DNA of 64,000 nt from Oopsacas minuta (taxonomy: Eukaryota > Porifera > Hexactinellida > Lyssacinosida > Leucopsacidae). Under the pieces are notes generated by a model that was not told the origin of the DNA, searched no databases, and saw nothing but the letters and a program-made list of their open reading frames with translations. The first letter of the stretch is position 1, and the number at the start of each line of letters is the position of its first letter. Positions 29,762-39,836 of the stretch are shown here, in pieces. The stretch is from contig JAKMXF010000311.1 in the NCBI GenBank assembly GCA_024704765.1, positions 132,735-196,734 of the forward strand, written 5' to 3'. The position numbers and the translations under genes are program-made.

Positions 29762-31708
29762 ATGGCAATAAACGATATAAACAGGAAACTTTTATCAAAC
29801 GATTTTTCAAGTATACATGAACATAAGCTTGTCGACAGTGTCTCAATTGATTCTGAGGAAGATGGAATAGTACGATTAGCATATCACAAGATAGACTATG
29901 CAGTACCAAAGATTGATATATTTGGTCTAATAAAATTTAAAGAAAAACAAATTTTGAAAAATGTAAGCGGTATAATGTACCCAGGGCTGAATGCAATAAT
30001 GGGGCCAACTGGTAGTGGGAAAACTACTCTGTTGGACATTCTAGCCGCGAGGAAAGATAAACGTTATATCGAAGGTGAAGTATTGATGAATGACAAGCCA
30101 AGGTCGAAACAGTTCAAATGTATTACAGGCTATGTTATACAAGACGATTGTCTGATGGGTACACTTAGCGTTAGAGAAAATATATATTTTTCTGCCAGTC
30201 TGAGATTGAGGAATAACATGTCAAGTAAAAAAAAGCGAGCAAAAGTACAGGAAGCAATAGAAAAGCTTGGTTTGTTAGCTGTTGCGGATACAAAGATTGG
30301 GACTGAGTTTGCAAGAGGTGTGTCCGGAGGGGAAAGGAAACGGACTCATATCGCAATGGAACTTGTGATCGCACCGTCAGTACTTTTCCTAGATGAACCT
30401 ACGACAGGTTTGGACGCTTTCACCGCAGTAAATTTGATGAAAATCCTGAAAAAGATTGGCGAAGAAGGGAAGATAATAATAATGGCAATTCACCAACCTC
30501 GCTATGCTATTTTCAACTTGTTTGATAGTATAACCTTATTGTCGCATGGTCGTACAGTGTATCAAGGCACTACGAGAGAAGCTATTGAATATTTCTCAAG
30601 TCAAGGCTATGAGTGTCCTGCTAGGGAAAACCCAGCTGATTTCTTTCTAGATTTGATCGCGGATGATGAACAAAATTATCTGAAAAATGTGCCGGTGAAT
30701 TGGCCAGATAGATACGAATTTTCGAACACTTTACAGATGAGAATACAAACTAAGCCAAAACACGCAATCATACAGTTAGCCTCAAATGCTATAACTTCTA
30801 CTAACTATGCTTCAAATATTTTCTGGCAAACTTTCGTTGTTGGGAAAAGAACTATTAGAAATATGATACGCTCACCAACAGAATTTCTCCTTCAGGTCCT
30901 TATAAGCACATTATTCTCGATAGTAATCGGACTAATATATTTCCAATTAAAACTCACACCGTCAGGACTGCAGAATAGAGCTGGAGCGATTTTTCTTATG
31001 GTGACAATACAAGTGTTCGCGAATCAGTCAGCTATTATGGCATTCATGAAGGAAAAGGCACTTTTCATACATGAAAATGCGAATGGATACTACAGAGTGT
31101 CAGCGTACTTTTTCGCGAATCTCATGATTGATCTATTCCCGAAACGAATTGCACCGATTTTAGTTGGTGGCACTATCATGTATTTCATGACAGGATTCCA
31201 AAGGGAGTTCGCGAAATATTCCATCTACATTCTAACAACTTCGGTGACAACAATCGCCGCATCTGGATTCCCGCTTTTATACGGATCAATGGTGAATAGT
31301 TTCGCGGTTGCTAGCCTATTAACAGCTGTAACTTTCGTGACTATGATGATATTTGGCGGGCTTTTAGTCAACATAACTACGTTGCCAACTTGGTTACAAT
31401 GGATACAGTACTTAAGTGTATTTCGCCTGGCAATAATAACCTTGTCCATCAATGAACTGAAAGGTCTTACATTTTGCTATGACGAATTCCGTGGACTGGG
31501 AAACGGAACATGCCATCGTGAGTCTATTTCATTCGGTAATATTAATATTAGTACCGTTGAAACTGGAGAAATGTATCTGAAAGAACAGGGAATACCTTAT
31601 GAAAACGAGTTCGATTTATGGGCAGGGGTAGCAGGATTGTTTTGCTACGCTTGTATACTCTTGATACTAACTTATGTGTTACTGCGTATTGTAAAGAAAG
31701 AGAAGTAA
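29762..31708 (+). CDS. ABCG2-like half-transporter, array copy B
   Basis: A single-exon gene of 648 residues. The frame extends to a TTG at 29744, but the first ATG is at 29762 (MAINDINRKLLSNDF). All catalytic motifs are canonical: GPTGSGKTTLLD (Walker A), VIQDDCLMGTLSVREN (Q-loop), VSGGERKRTHIAMEL (signature), LFLDEPTTGLDA (Walker B) and MAIHQPR (switch). The ABCG2-type sequences HENANGYYRVSAYF and NPADFFLDLIADDE are present. The last extracellular loop has a Cys and possible N-glycosylation sites (NGT, NIS). A plasma-membrane exporter of xenobiotics, sterols or conjugates is inferred by family. It is closer to copy C than to copy A. Confidence 0.95.
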   Translation: MAINDINRKLLSNDFSSIHEHKLVDSVSIDSEEDGIVRLAYHKIDYAVPKIDIFGLIKFKEKQILKNVSGIMYPGLNAIMGPTGSGKTTLLDILAARKDKRYIEGEVLMNDKPRSKQFKCITGYVIQDDCLMGTLSVRENIYFSASLRLRNNMSSKKKRAKVQEAIEKLGLLAVADTKIGTEFARGVSGGERKRTHIAMELVIAPSVLFLDEPTTGLDAFTAVNLMKILKKIGEEGKIIIMAIHQPRYAIFNLFDSITLLSHGRTVYQGTTREAIEYFSSQGYECPARENPADFFLDLIADDEQNYLKNVPVNWPDRYEFSNTLQMRIQTKPKHAIIQLASNAITSTNYASNIFWQTFVVGKRTIRNMIRSPTEFLLQVLISTLFSIVIGLIYFQLKLTPSGLQNRAGAIFLMVTIQVFANQSAIMAFMKEKALFIHENANGYYRVSAYFFANLMIDLFPKRIAPILVGGTIMYFMTGFQREFAKYSIYILTTSVTTIAASGFPLLYGSMVNSFAVASLLTAVTFVTMMIFGGLLVNITTLPTWLQWIQYLSVFRLAIITLSINELKGLTFCYDEFRGLGNGTCHRESISFGNINISTVETGEMYLKEQGIPYENEFDLWAGVAGLFCYACILLILTYVLLRIVKKEK

Positions 31709-32393
31709 AGTATATTAGAGTATATTTGTAGAGAAATGTGTACTATACTGTATTTATGTGTGTAAAAGTTATCGTAAAGAATTATTGAACAGTGTTAAGC
31801 AGAGATTGTAACGGGCCGACCTATTCCCTCCGAGTAAACCTGAATTCATTTTCTCAGGCCTGAGCCCATCCCATCCCGACGCAGGTAATCATCTTTGATT
31901 TTCACTCAGTCCAACCCAGATATGAAAAATAAGTAAATATTTTGTGATAAGTTTTGTATAGGAATGAGATTAAATTATTTCGAAAGTTAATAACTGTTTA
32001 TTCGGGACACTAAATATTGAAGCACGCCTCGGTAAATACTAAAGTCGATGCCAGTTACAAGTACGATCCTCAGGAAAACGGTTCTTATAAAATCCTGTAT
32101 ATTATACAGGTTATACTAATATGAATTGCTACTCCTAATGGGCTAACCCAGTATCTACTTTATCAAACTACTGATTACGTAAATCTACAGAATATAATCA
32201 AATATATCAATGAGTTAGACTAATAGTCTACAGGAAATTGATGATATACTATGACCTGATTCACATATACCTTCAACATATATCTGGCATCATGCTCGTC
32301 ATAATAAACCAATTCATTGGTAACTTGATATAGAAAGCATGAGTGAACATATAAATGGAGAAGAGAAGAAGAAACTAATAATATACTTATCAA
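31709..32393. other. Intergenic region between ABCG copies B and C
   Basis: No gene is seen. A less AT-rich patch at about 31810-31920 (GGGCCGACCTATTCCCTCC and CTCAGGCCTGAGCCCATCCC) stands out and may be a transposon fragment. TATAAATG at about 32350 lies about 45 bp before the copy C start and is a possible TATA element. Confidence 0.4.
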
Positions 32394-34337
32394 ATGACGG
32401 AGAAGCTAATAAGCCAACAAGACAAACCAAAGTACGGGACGATAGAAGCAGCGAAACGGAAGAACGACTGGGGTCTCAGAAATAACAACGAGAATTTCGA
32501 GAAATTAACCTATCAACATGTGTACTATGATATACCAACTATCAATTTGTGTGGATTAAAATTCAAGAAGAAACGAATCCTAACAGATGTAAGCGGGATA
32601 ATGACACCAGGACTGAATGCTATAATGGGACCTACTGGCAGTGGGAAAACTACACTTATGGATATTTTAGCTGCGAGAAAGGACAAAAGCTACATTCGTG
32701 GACAAGTATTAGTAAATGGTGATCCACAACCTTATTATTTCAAGTGTATAACTGGGTATGTCGTACAAGATGATTGCTTAGAAACTACATTGAGTGTCAG
32801 AGAAAATATCTTTTTCTCAGCCAATTTGAGGCTACCGTTTTCAATGTCACTTCGAGTGAAACGAGAAAGAGTGCAAGATTCAATTGATAAGTTAGGCTTA
32901 ACAAATGTAGCGGATCAACTGGTCGGGAATGAATTTTATCGTAGCATATCAGGTGGAGAACGGAAACGAACAAATATAGCAATGGAATTAGTAATCGCAC
33001 CTTCAATTCTATTCCTTGACGAACCAACAACAGGACTAGATGCCTATACAGCAGTACAATTAATGCATCAATTGAAAGATCTTAGTAATGAAGGGAAAAT
33101 CATAATCACTGCAATCCATCAGCCACGTTACGCTATATACAATCTATTTGATAGCATAACACTGTTGTCACGAGGACGTACTGTTTACCATGGTACTGCA
33201 AAACAAGCTCTGACGTATCTATCATCAAAGGGTTATGATTGTCCAGATAGAGAAAACCCAGCTGATTTTTTCCTTGACGTCATCGCACAAGATGAACTGA
33301 GAGGACGAAATGAGGAGATAATAGGTGATAGCCTCCCTGATCTATTTGTTGGATCTGACGCTAAACTCGAATTAGACGCTCGATTGAATAGAATGGTTGA
33401 GCAGCATAAGAGGGATGAAGGTAAAATACACAAGCGAAAGTACAGTGCGTATGCGAGTAATGTCATCTGGCAGATAGTTGTTGTTGGACATAGAACACTA
33501 AAGAATATGATAAGAACACCATTGGAATTCATTCTACAGATTATTATCAGTGTTGTATTCTCAACAATAATTGGTGGTGTATTCTGGCAATTGGACCTAA
33601 CAAGTAATGGACTACAAAATAGGATTGGAGGGATTTTTCTAGTCACTATGAATCAAGTTTTCGCGAATCTTTCCGCGATTGATGCGTTTATGAAAGGAAA
33701 GGCACTTTTCATGCATGAAAATGCAAGTGGATATTATCGTGTTTCGGCATATTTTATCTCAAAGTTGCTACTCGATTTGCTACCGAAAAGAATTATACCA
33801 ATTGCATGTGGTGGTTCAATCCTATACTTCATGATGGGATTCCAAGTTGTCTGGTATAAATATTGTATTTTTCTACTATGCTTATTTACAACAACCATTT
33901 CTGCATCAGGATTCCCATTCGTATACGGAGCTTTAGTGAATGATTTCGCAGTTGCGAACCTTTTAACTGCGCTTACCTTTGTTATGATGATGATATTCGG
34001 AGGCCTGCTTGTCAATATAAGTACACTACCCATCTGGTTACAATGGATACAGTATCTGAGTATTTTTCGTCTCTCAATCTCAACATTGTCAATAAACGAA
34101 CTACTGGGTCTGAATTTTTCTCAGGTAACTTTGAATAACTCGTGCGGTTTCAACTCTTCCATCCCTCCGGGCATTGTATTACCCCCCACACCTGGAAGAT
34201 GTTACCTGGAGCAACAGGGAATTGCATTTGGCGAACCTTTCGATGTGTGGAGAGGTATAGTGGGGCTAGCAGGATTTGGAATAATTTTGTTGACTCTAAC
34301 TTACCTCATTTTACTGTGTAGTAAGAAGGAAAAGTAA
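32394..34337 (+). CDS. ABCG2-like half-transporter, array copy C
   Basis: A single-exon gene of 647 residues from the ATG at 32394 (MTEKLISQQDKPKYG). It has an N-terminal nucleotide-binding domain with GPTGSGKTTLMD, VVQDDCLETTLSVREN, ISGGERKRTNIAMEL, LFLDEPTTGLDA and TAIHQPR, then six membrane segments with HENASGYYRVSAYF, FGGLLVNIST and WLQWIQYLSIFRL. The last external loop (NNSCGFNSSIPPGI) contains a Cys and potential glycosylation sites. The gene is head-to-tail with copy B and likely arose by tandem duplication, but the two are well diverged throughout and show no homogenised block like the one in the MFS array. A plasma-membrane half-transporter working as a dimer is expected. Confidence 0.95.
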   Translation: MTEKLISQQDKPKYGTIEAAKRKNDWGLRNNNENFEKLTYQHVYYDIPTINLCGLKFKKKRILTDVSGIMTPGLNAIMGPTGSGKTTLMDILAARKDKSYIRGQVLVNGDPQPYYFKCITGYVVQDDCLETTLSVRENIFFSANLRLPFSMSLRVKRERVQDSIDKLGLTNVADQLVGNEFYRSISGGERKRTNIAMELVIAPSILFLDEPTTGLDAYTAVQLMHQLKDLSNEGKIIITAIHQPRYAIYNLFDSITLLSRGRTVYHGTAKQALTYLSSKGYDCPDRENPADFFLDVIAQDELRGRNEEIIGDSLPDLFVGSDAKLELDARLNRMVEQHKRDEGKIHKRKYSAYASNVIWQIVVVGHRTLKNMIRTPLEFILQIIISVVFSTIIGGVFWQLDLTSNGLQNRIGGIFLVTMNQVFANLSAIDAFMKGKALFMHENASGYYRVSAYFISKLLLDLLPKRIIPIACGGSILYFMMGFQVVWYKYCIFLLCLFTTTISASGFPFVYGALVNDFAVANLLTALTFVMMMIFGGLLVNISTLPIWLQWIQYLSIFRLSISTLSINELLGLNFSQVTLNNSCGFNSSIPPGIVLPPTPGRCYLEQQGIAFGEPFDVWRGIVGLAGFGIILLTLTYLILLCSKKEK

Positions 34338-34474
34338 ATAGGATATGTTTAAGGCATTAGTTTGGTGGATTGTTTAAGCTTACAGATATACTGTATAGTG
34401 TTTTATGTGAGTTTATTTTATGACTGTAGTTAATCAAACAATTGTAATAAGTATCAGAGTAGGAAATATAGAGT

Positions 34475-34545
34475 CAGTGGGTCCTCTCTAATTGTCCGCT
34501 TCGGAACCCATTGCCAACGGGTGGACAATTTGAGAGGATGGACAG
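34475..34545. mobile_element. Short palindromic MITE, 71 bp
   Basis: The left arm CAGTGGGTCCTCTCTAATTG is matched by a right arm whose complement is CTGTCCATCCTCTCAAATTG; both continue with TCC. TA follows the right end. It resembles the CAGT-CCCTC family of the 265-bp element at 26987, reduced to its ends. The rest of the gap to MRPL22 shows nothing else. Confidence 0.6.
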
Positions 34546-34753
34546 TATTTGATTGAAATTGTAATACTATTCTGGGAAAATAGTATTCAAATTTGTATAA
34601 TGACTCAATATATAATATAGATCCAGCTTAAGTACACAGGTTCGTTCCAGGAAGTTCGCACGAATCAAACACTAATGTGTGTTAAATTTAAGTGGATGAT
34701 ATCTGTAATTAATAATTAATAAGACCAAATATAAATTTAGTTATGGATACTTG

Positions 34754-35458
34754 CTAAAGTGCATGAGGCATGTCTCTGTCTATATTCTTAGATAGTTTAG
34801 GACCTAATCGTTCTTCTAACGTCTCATACCGCGTAATCCCAGGGTAAAGTGATAGGGAAATACGTTCTGGCGGTTTGTTTAGCCAAAATTGAGCTTTGGT
34901 AGGTCTTGGTTTTAAAGTTCGGTCTGGAGGTTTCCCTAACTTAAGTACGAGGAAGTAATGAGTGAATTTTCTTCGTTCTATGTCGGCTCGTCCTTTCGCA
35001 CGATACCTCAAGCTTTTGTGTACTACCCCTCTACCGATGTGACTCTTATGTACCCATACATCCGCTGGGTCCACCTCACCAAATCTCTTCTTCGCTCGGT
35101 TAAATGTTTCAACTACAGTTGTGTATACATCTCGTGACGATCTTATTTCACAGAATTGTAACTGTATTAAAGCCATTTTCACGTCTAAGTCTCGGATCAA
35201 CCGAGCGACTCTGTTCACCGTTTTTGGAGGTTGTTGGACATTCCAACTGACACCGAACACAACATCAGATTTCTTAATGGGCGGGTAAGGGAAAATTGAG
35301 CCAACTTTAGGAGGCTGTGGGTCTGGTAGATCTCGTCCCCGATTTAAAGTCAAGTCAAGGTTTCGAGTGATAATTTTAAGTGATAGTTTTGGTGGAATTA
35401 AGTGTGCATGATGAGATGATAGTTTTGAGAAACTTTGGAATAATGAGCTCAATGCCAT
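34754..35458 (-). CDS. MRPL22: Mitochondrial ribosomal protein uL22m (MRPL22)
   Basis: A single-exon gene of 234 residues starting MALSSLFQSF. The N-terminal 40 or so residues are Ser/Arg/Leu-rich and suit a mitochondrial targeting peptide. The core has the L22 fold: VARLIRDLDVKMALIQLQFC, then a helix (TTVVETFNRAKKRFGEVD), the beta-hairpin tip HIGRGVVHKSLRYRAKGR that reaches into the peptide exit tunnel, and THYFLVLKLGKPP. The C-terminal MPHAL resembles the VHTL end of the human protein. The length is close to human MRPL22 (about 206) with a somewhat longer leader. It lies tail-on to the copine gene on the same strand. Confidence 0.92.
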   Translation of the reverse strand: MALSSLFQSFSKLSSHHAHLIPPKLSLKIITRNLDLTLNRGRDLPDPQPPKVGSIFPYPPIKKSDVVFGVSWNVQQPPKTVNRVARLIRDLDVKMALIQLQFCEIRSSRDVYTTVVETFNRAKKRFGEVDPADVWVHKSHIGRGVVHKSLRYRAKGRADIERRKFTHYFLVLKLGKPPDRTLKPRPTKAQFWLNKPPERISLSLYPGITRYETLEERLGPKLSKNIDRDMPHAL

Positions 35459-36043
35459 CTAGATATTATTGTTTTAAATATATTAAAGTTCATTAATACG
35501 TATGTACGTATAGCTCGCTAATAAAGGAATGACATGGTTATAAATGTAGACATTTGCCCTAGACGAACTATGTAATGTTCCCTCCAATATACGGGTAGGA
35601 AGACATCTGGTAGGGTATAGGAAAAATATCGGGCATTATATATAGACACACTTTCTCCGAAATTCATGAGATTTGACCTCCAAATACCTGGGGTAGCACC
35701 CAAAATGTTAACTTTTCCGAGGGGTGGGGCCATTGGATTAGGTCTAAAAAGAGGAATTATTGTAAATTGATGGCAGATGCGCGACTTCAAATTGGGCTAA
35801 CACAGCAAATTTAACTATTCTGCTGAATCCTGTCACAAAACAGAATAGTTTGGGTATATTCTACCCATATTATATAAATTCTAAGCACGTATCATAATAG
35901 AATATTTATTATTACAGCTTTTGAGAAATTATATATTCCTAATACAGAAATTTATTCAACAACAAAAAAGGAAATAAATAATAAAAATATAAATTCCAAT
36001 TTATATTATAACATCAGTAGATATAGCAGGTTACTCGATAATG
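35459..36043. other. Intergenic region with possible hAT-like fragment
   Basis: The stretch at 35560-35800 is less AT-rich than its surroundings. It contains AATGTTCCCTCCAATATACGGG, similar to the edge of a candidate hAT-like element at 46342 (AGTGTTCCCTCTAACTTACGGG). A 90-codon minus-strand frame crosses it but has no protein resemblance. No gene is called. Confidence 0.4.
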
Positions 36044-38035
36044 TTAGTGAGGTGGGGCGGTAGGGTAAGGTGGATTTCCACCAGGGGGACCAGCATAGGG
36101 TCCTGGAGACTGGCCATAGTTTTGGAATCCGTAGGGTGAAGCAGGGGGCGGGTAACCAGCTGGGGGAGCTTGATACCCCCATTGAGGTGGAGCCATACCT
36201 TGTGGATGAGCATACTTAGCTTGGTATTGTTTTGGCTGTGGTTGTTGTAATGGATAACCTACTGGATTGAATTGTGCACCATGAGCTAATGATGGAACAG
36301 ATGCGTGCATTGGATTTGACTGTTGCTGCCCGGGGTAGGGAGAAGTATACCCTGTGGAGCTGTTGGGTGGAGTCTGGGTTGCGGCACGGATATCTTCAAG
36401 GGATGATATCGCAGGAGCGTTGAACATGCGCGCAACAGGCGGTTTTGGTTTGATATTATAGTCGCTCATGTATTTCGTTACTTGCCCTGGGACTTCTTCT
36501 AATACTTCTTTTGCCAAGTTGAATTGTGTTGTAGAGCTTTGTTTAACCTCTCGTAAGGGTACAAATTGTACTATATCATTTTTCATACGTTTTAAAGTAC
36601 GTGAGTGTACGAGAGGTATGTCGTCAGCATCTAGAGTATTCATATCAGTGAAATCGGCGCCTCCCACACCCACAATCACTATGGAAAGTGGAAGTGTAGA
36701 CGATTCTACAATGAGATCAGAGCTCTGTCGCATATCATTGATTACACCGTCAGTTATTATGAGTAGAATTGTGTATGCGTATTCTTCCATTTGACTTTCG
36801 GCAACTGCCTTTGAGTAGGCTAATATTTCACTAAATAAAGTAGGTCCAGACAAGCGACAAGAAGATAGAGTGTATTTATACGCGTCGATAATGCCCTGTA
36901 TCCCGTTAACCTCTGGATCAGCCTTGCCGTTCAGCGGGAAACAGTGATGAGCACGGTCATACGCAGGGGGTAATTTCGCACCAAATCCGAAACATGGAAT
37001 TTGCTGGTCGCTATCATAAGGCACAAGAATGTTACCTACACTCTTAATTGCTTCTAAATACTCGTTGTCTCGTACACCGATATGATGTAAGGATCGAGGA
37101 TCTGCTGGATTACCATTTGAACCTGTAAAATCGATAGCTACGATTAATTGGATTTGTAGACCACCCTTGAGGTATTCGACAAATGTATGGACTGGGGTTA
37201 TTATTATCCGCGAGAACGTGAATGTACCTGAATTCTTGTATTTATTTCCCTTCTTGCGTTTTATATCAGGGTTTATGAGCGTGAAGGAATTAATGCTACC
37301 ATGTTCAGGGCTAATTTCCGCGAAAGAAGTGCGGAAAGATCCGATTAGATCAACTTTTCCGCTCATATTCCAGTCAAAAACATCAAATTGTAGTGGTGTA
37401 TTGTAATCTCCTGAGCATAGCGCGGACATACCGATATCAAATGGATCGAAAACTGGATTCAAATTACTCTTTATTACTGCGCTTTTGTACACTAAAACCG
37501 GACGATTTCCCTCACGGATTTTTCTGATTTCAAAATATGGATCTGATTTACCAAAAAAATCTTTTTTATCCAGTTTCGTACATCGTGTGTAGAATGTTAC
37601 TTTGGCTTTATTTGATATACCCTCTTCGGCGTACAAGGTAATTGTGCCGCGAGATTTCCCATTATCTTTCAATTCGTATACCATTGGTTCTCCCGAGCTA
37701 GCTAATTCTCCCAAACGAACGTGCGTAGCACCGATATAATCGTTCTTACCAATACGGTCATAATCTTCAACTACGAATTTCATTATTTGTTCTTCCTCAA
37801 AATGGTAAGCTAATTCGAATACTTTATCAAATTTCGGTTCATGCGTGTTGTTTTTCACTTCGGTTACGCCTATTTTCTTATAAGATTTTCCTTCACGTAA
37901 GTAAAGTGTAACAAAAGGATCAGACTTGGAGAAGAGATCCATTTTAGGAAGTCCTGAACACGAGACAGAAATCTCAACATTAGAAGTACAATCTTCTTCA
38001 TATAGAAATGGTTGTGCACCTTGTAATCCTGCCAT
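36044..38035 (-). CDS. CPNE: Copine, Ca2+-dependent phospholipid-binding protein
   Basis: A single-exon gene of 663 residues with the full copine layout: C2A (about residues 15-130), C2B (about 140-275) and the vWA/copine domain (about 290-510), then a Pro/Gln/Tyr-rich tail (about 540-663). Ca2+-binding loop aspartates are present in both C2 domains (MDLFSKSDPFVTLYLREGK, EDYDRIGKNDYIG and LDKKDFFGKSDPYFEI). The vWA domain has the copine-type metal site DFTGSNG and the conserved IGVRDNEYLEAIKSVG and CFGFGAKLPP. Copines move to membranes when Ca2+ rises and bring client proteins with them. The tail of more than 100 residues, ending PPYPTAPPH, is longer than in most vertebrate copines (about 530-560 residues in total). 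Which of the vertebrate paralogues is closest cannot be settled by eye. Confidence 0.96.
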   Translation of the reverse strand: MAGLQGAQPFLYEEDCTSNVEISVSCSGLPKMDLFSKSDPFVTLYLREGKSYKKIGVTEVKNNTHEPKFDKVFELAYHFEEEQIMKFVVEDYDRIGKNDYIGATHVRLGELASSGEPMVYELKDNGKSRGTITLYAEEGISNKAKVTFYTRCTKLDKKDFFGKSDPYFEIRKIREGNRPVLVYKSAVIKSNLNPVFDPFDIGMSALCSGDYNTPLQFDVFDWNMSGKVDLIGSFRTSFAEISPEHGSINSFTLINPDIKRKKGNKYKNSGTFTFSRIIITPVHTFVEYLKGGLQIQLIVAIDFTGSNGNPADPRSLHHIGVRDNEYLEAIKSVGNILVPYDSDQQIPCFGFGAKLPPAYDRAHHCFPLNGKADPEVNGIQGIIDAYKYTLSSCRLSGPTLFSEILAYSKAVAESQMEEYAYTILLIITDGVINDMRQSSDLIVESSTLPLSIVIVGVGGADFTDMNTLDADDIPLVHSRTLKRMKNDIVQFVPLREVKQSSTTQFNLAKEVLEEVPGQVTKYMSDYNIKPKPPVARMFNAPAISSLEDIRAATQTPPNSSTGYTSPYPGQQQSNPMHASVPSLAHGAQFNPVGYPLQQPQPKQYQAKYAHPQGMAPPQWGYQAPPAGYPPPASPYGFQNYGQSPGPYAGPPGGNPPYPTAPPH

Positions 38036-38067
38036 AGGTATCTGTATATATATTATTGTATTGTTAT

Positions 38068-38092
38068 CAGTGAGTAGAGTTGGCTATTTATA
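38068..38092 (-). promoter_or_regulatory. TATA box and initiator of the copine gene
   Basis: On the minus strand TATAAATAG begins at 38092, and CTCACTG, an initiator-like sequence, lies about 24 bp further on, near 38070. The copine ATG is at 38035. The spacing suits a focused core promoter with a very short 5' UTR. Confidence 0.55.
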
Positions 38093-38902
38093 CTTGATGG
38101 GGGTTATATTGGAGTCTTTAGTTAGTATAACAGCAAATTTAGAGCAATTCTAACACATGGACACTATTAGAATATTAATTGCGAGAATTTAAAGCATAGG
38201 ATAAGATAGCTATTTGAAGAAAGCCTAAATCTGTTCGTTTTTGGCTTCCTTTATGGCTGCTACAGTGTAAATGGAAGCATACGTTCATAATCGTTCTATT
38301 ATTAGATATTGAAAGTATTGTGAACATAAGGAAGTGTGTTATGTAAGATAAACATATTGGAGTTTAAGTTTATGACCAAATAAACTGATAAGAATTGACG
38401 GCAATCGTACTGTGAAAGAGCAGGTAATTAATATAATTTTCGCGAAAAATGACGATCCGTACTCAATAGAATTGAATAAATTCTCCTAAATGAGACGAAT
38501 AGAAGTATATTAGAATTACAATCACTGTCGACACCGTTTTTGGTATTATTCCTTGTACTAATAATAAAATTATGGCAATAATCAACTTCAAAATTCTGAA
38601 AAAATACCAGTGTATACCTATTGATAATTTTCTAACACTTTTATACAAATTCTGTATTGGCATAAGTACAACCAAGCTATAAGAAGATATCACAAAAGAA
38701 ATGCAAATTCTAAAAAGCTATTATCTCACATGTAAAATTGCTTGTTATTGTTTTCTCTATTATCATAGTGTGACGCGTGATAGTATTATTATAGAAGGTA
38801 ATTATATCAAAAATAGCATTCAGTTAGGTCAAAATATTATTTCCCAGTAATTTCTATAGATTGTTGGGTGTTTATTAAATATAATTAACTTCAAATACAA
38901 TC

Positions 38903-38950
38903 AATATAGCCTGTTTGATTACTATATTCAGTAATCAAACAGGCTATATT
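38903..38950. repeat. Perfect 21-bp inverted repeat with 6-nt loop
   Basis: AATATAGCCTGTTTGATTAC plus T, then the loop ATATTC, then the exact complement. The word AGTAATCAAACAG occurs once more at about 38972. The perfect arms suggest a recent insertion or a functional cruciform or hairpin transcript. Confidence 0.95.
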
Positions 38951-39195
38951 AAATTGCTAATGAGCACTTTAGTAATCAAACAGATAAATTAGCATATTAA
39001 AAAAGCAATCTTATTTACTAGATATATTTCAGAATATTTAGAATAGATCACTAAATCACTGATACAATGGAGTTTGCCTATCTTAGGATAGGGTATTTGG
39101 CACTAATTCCCTTGCAAATACTCGAACTTGCTATTAGACGGATTATTTCCAATACAAAATGGCTCTAAGTCCCCTGAAAAAAATTGCTACAGTAA

Positions 39196-39375
39196 AATAC
39201 AATGAATACGTACACGAGCGGACTTTCGAAATGTGTACTTCATATTCTTAGTACGTATAAACCGAAGCAAAATCAATTGAAAAACCATTACAAGGACTTG
39301 ATTTTGTGTAAATATTTGTTCGTATTATCCGGAAAATTCGTATTTAGCGTGTTCGTACTAACGAGGTTGTCCTGT
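39196..39375. mobile_element. Probable pogo-like MITE with degenerate left end
   Basis: The right end, read on the minus strand from 39374, is CAGGACAACCTCGTTAGTAC followed by GAAC. This matches the end of the 47953 element (CAATAGAACCTCGTTAATAC). The left end near 39199 (CAATGAATACGTACACGAGC) is only loosely similar. Confidence 0.5.
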
Positions 39376-39836
39376 ATAAGGCGAATATTCTTACTAAACT
39401 GGATAAAGCAATATCAACCATATTTACAGTATTGAATTTAAGAATCGACGTATATCGATAACCAAACACTTATATTCCCTCAAGAATTAGGTAATAAGGA
39501 AATACCTTGAGAAATGGAACTACTTTTCCCAAAAGGTTTGCTTCAGCCCAAATATTGAAGTTTTAAAGAAATATCAATTAGATCAGTATTAAACTTTAAA
39601 AGCATGTTTTAATCAGTTATGAAAATTAGCGTCGCCATTTTAAATATTATCGCCGATCTTATCGATATATCAAGAAAACTTCAATGTTTAGGCTAAAGAA
39701 ACTCAATGGATCATTTCTTCATGAATTATGGCTATGCCCAAATATAATTGTAAAGTGAACAATGAAATGAAAAGCTAAGTGAAATGATGCAAGAAAAAAC
39801 AGCAATCCTGAAATACATTACTAAATGAACTGACTA

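Larger units (their letters stand above)
38160..39836. other. Gap between copine and MTR with repeats only
   Basis: No gene is seen. The region holds the perfect hairpin at 38903-38950 and a probable pogo-like element near 39196-39375. Three short frames here have no protein resemblance. Confidence 0.6.

Noticed and set aside
35518-35790. 90-codon minus-strand frame between MRPL22 and copine
   Set aside because: No recognisable domain; it overlaps a transposon-like patch.
39202-39435. 77-codon plus-strand frame
   Set aside because: It is a read-through of a pogo-like element with its end at 39374.
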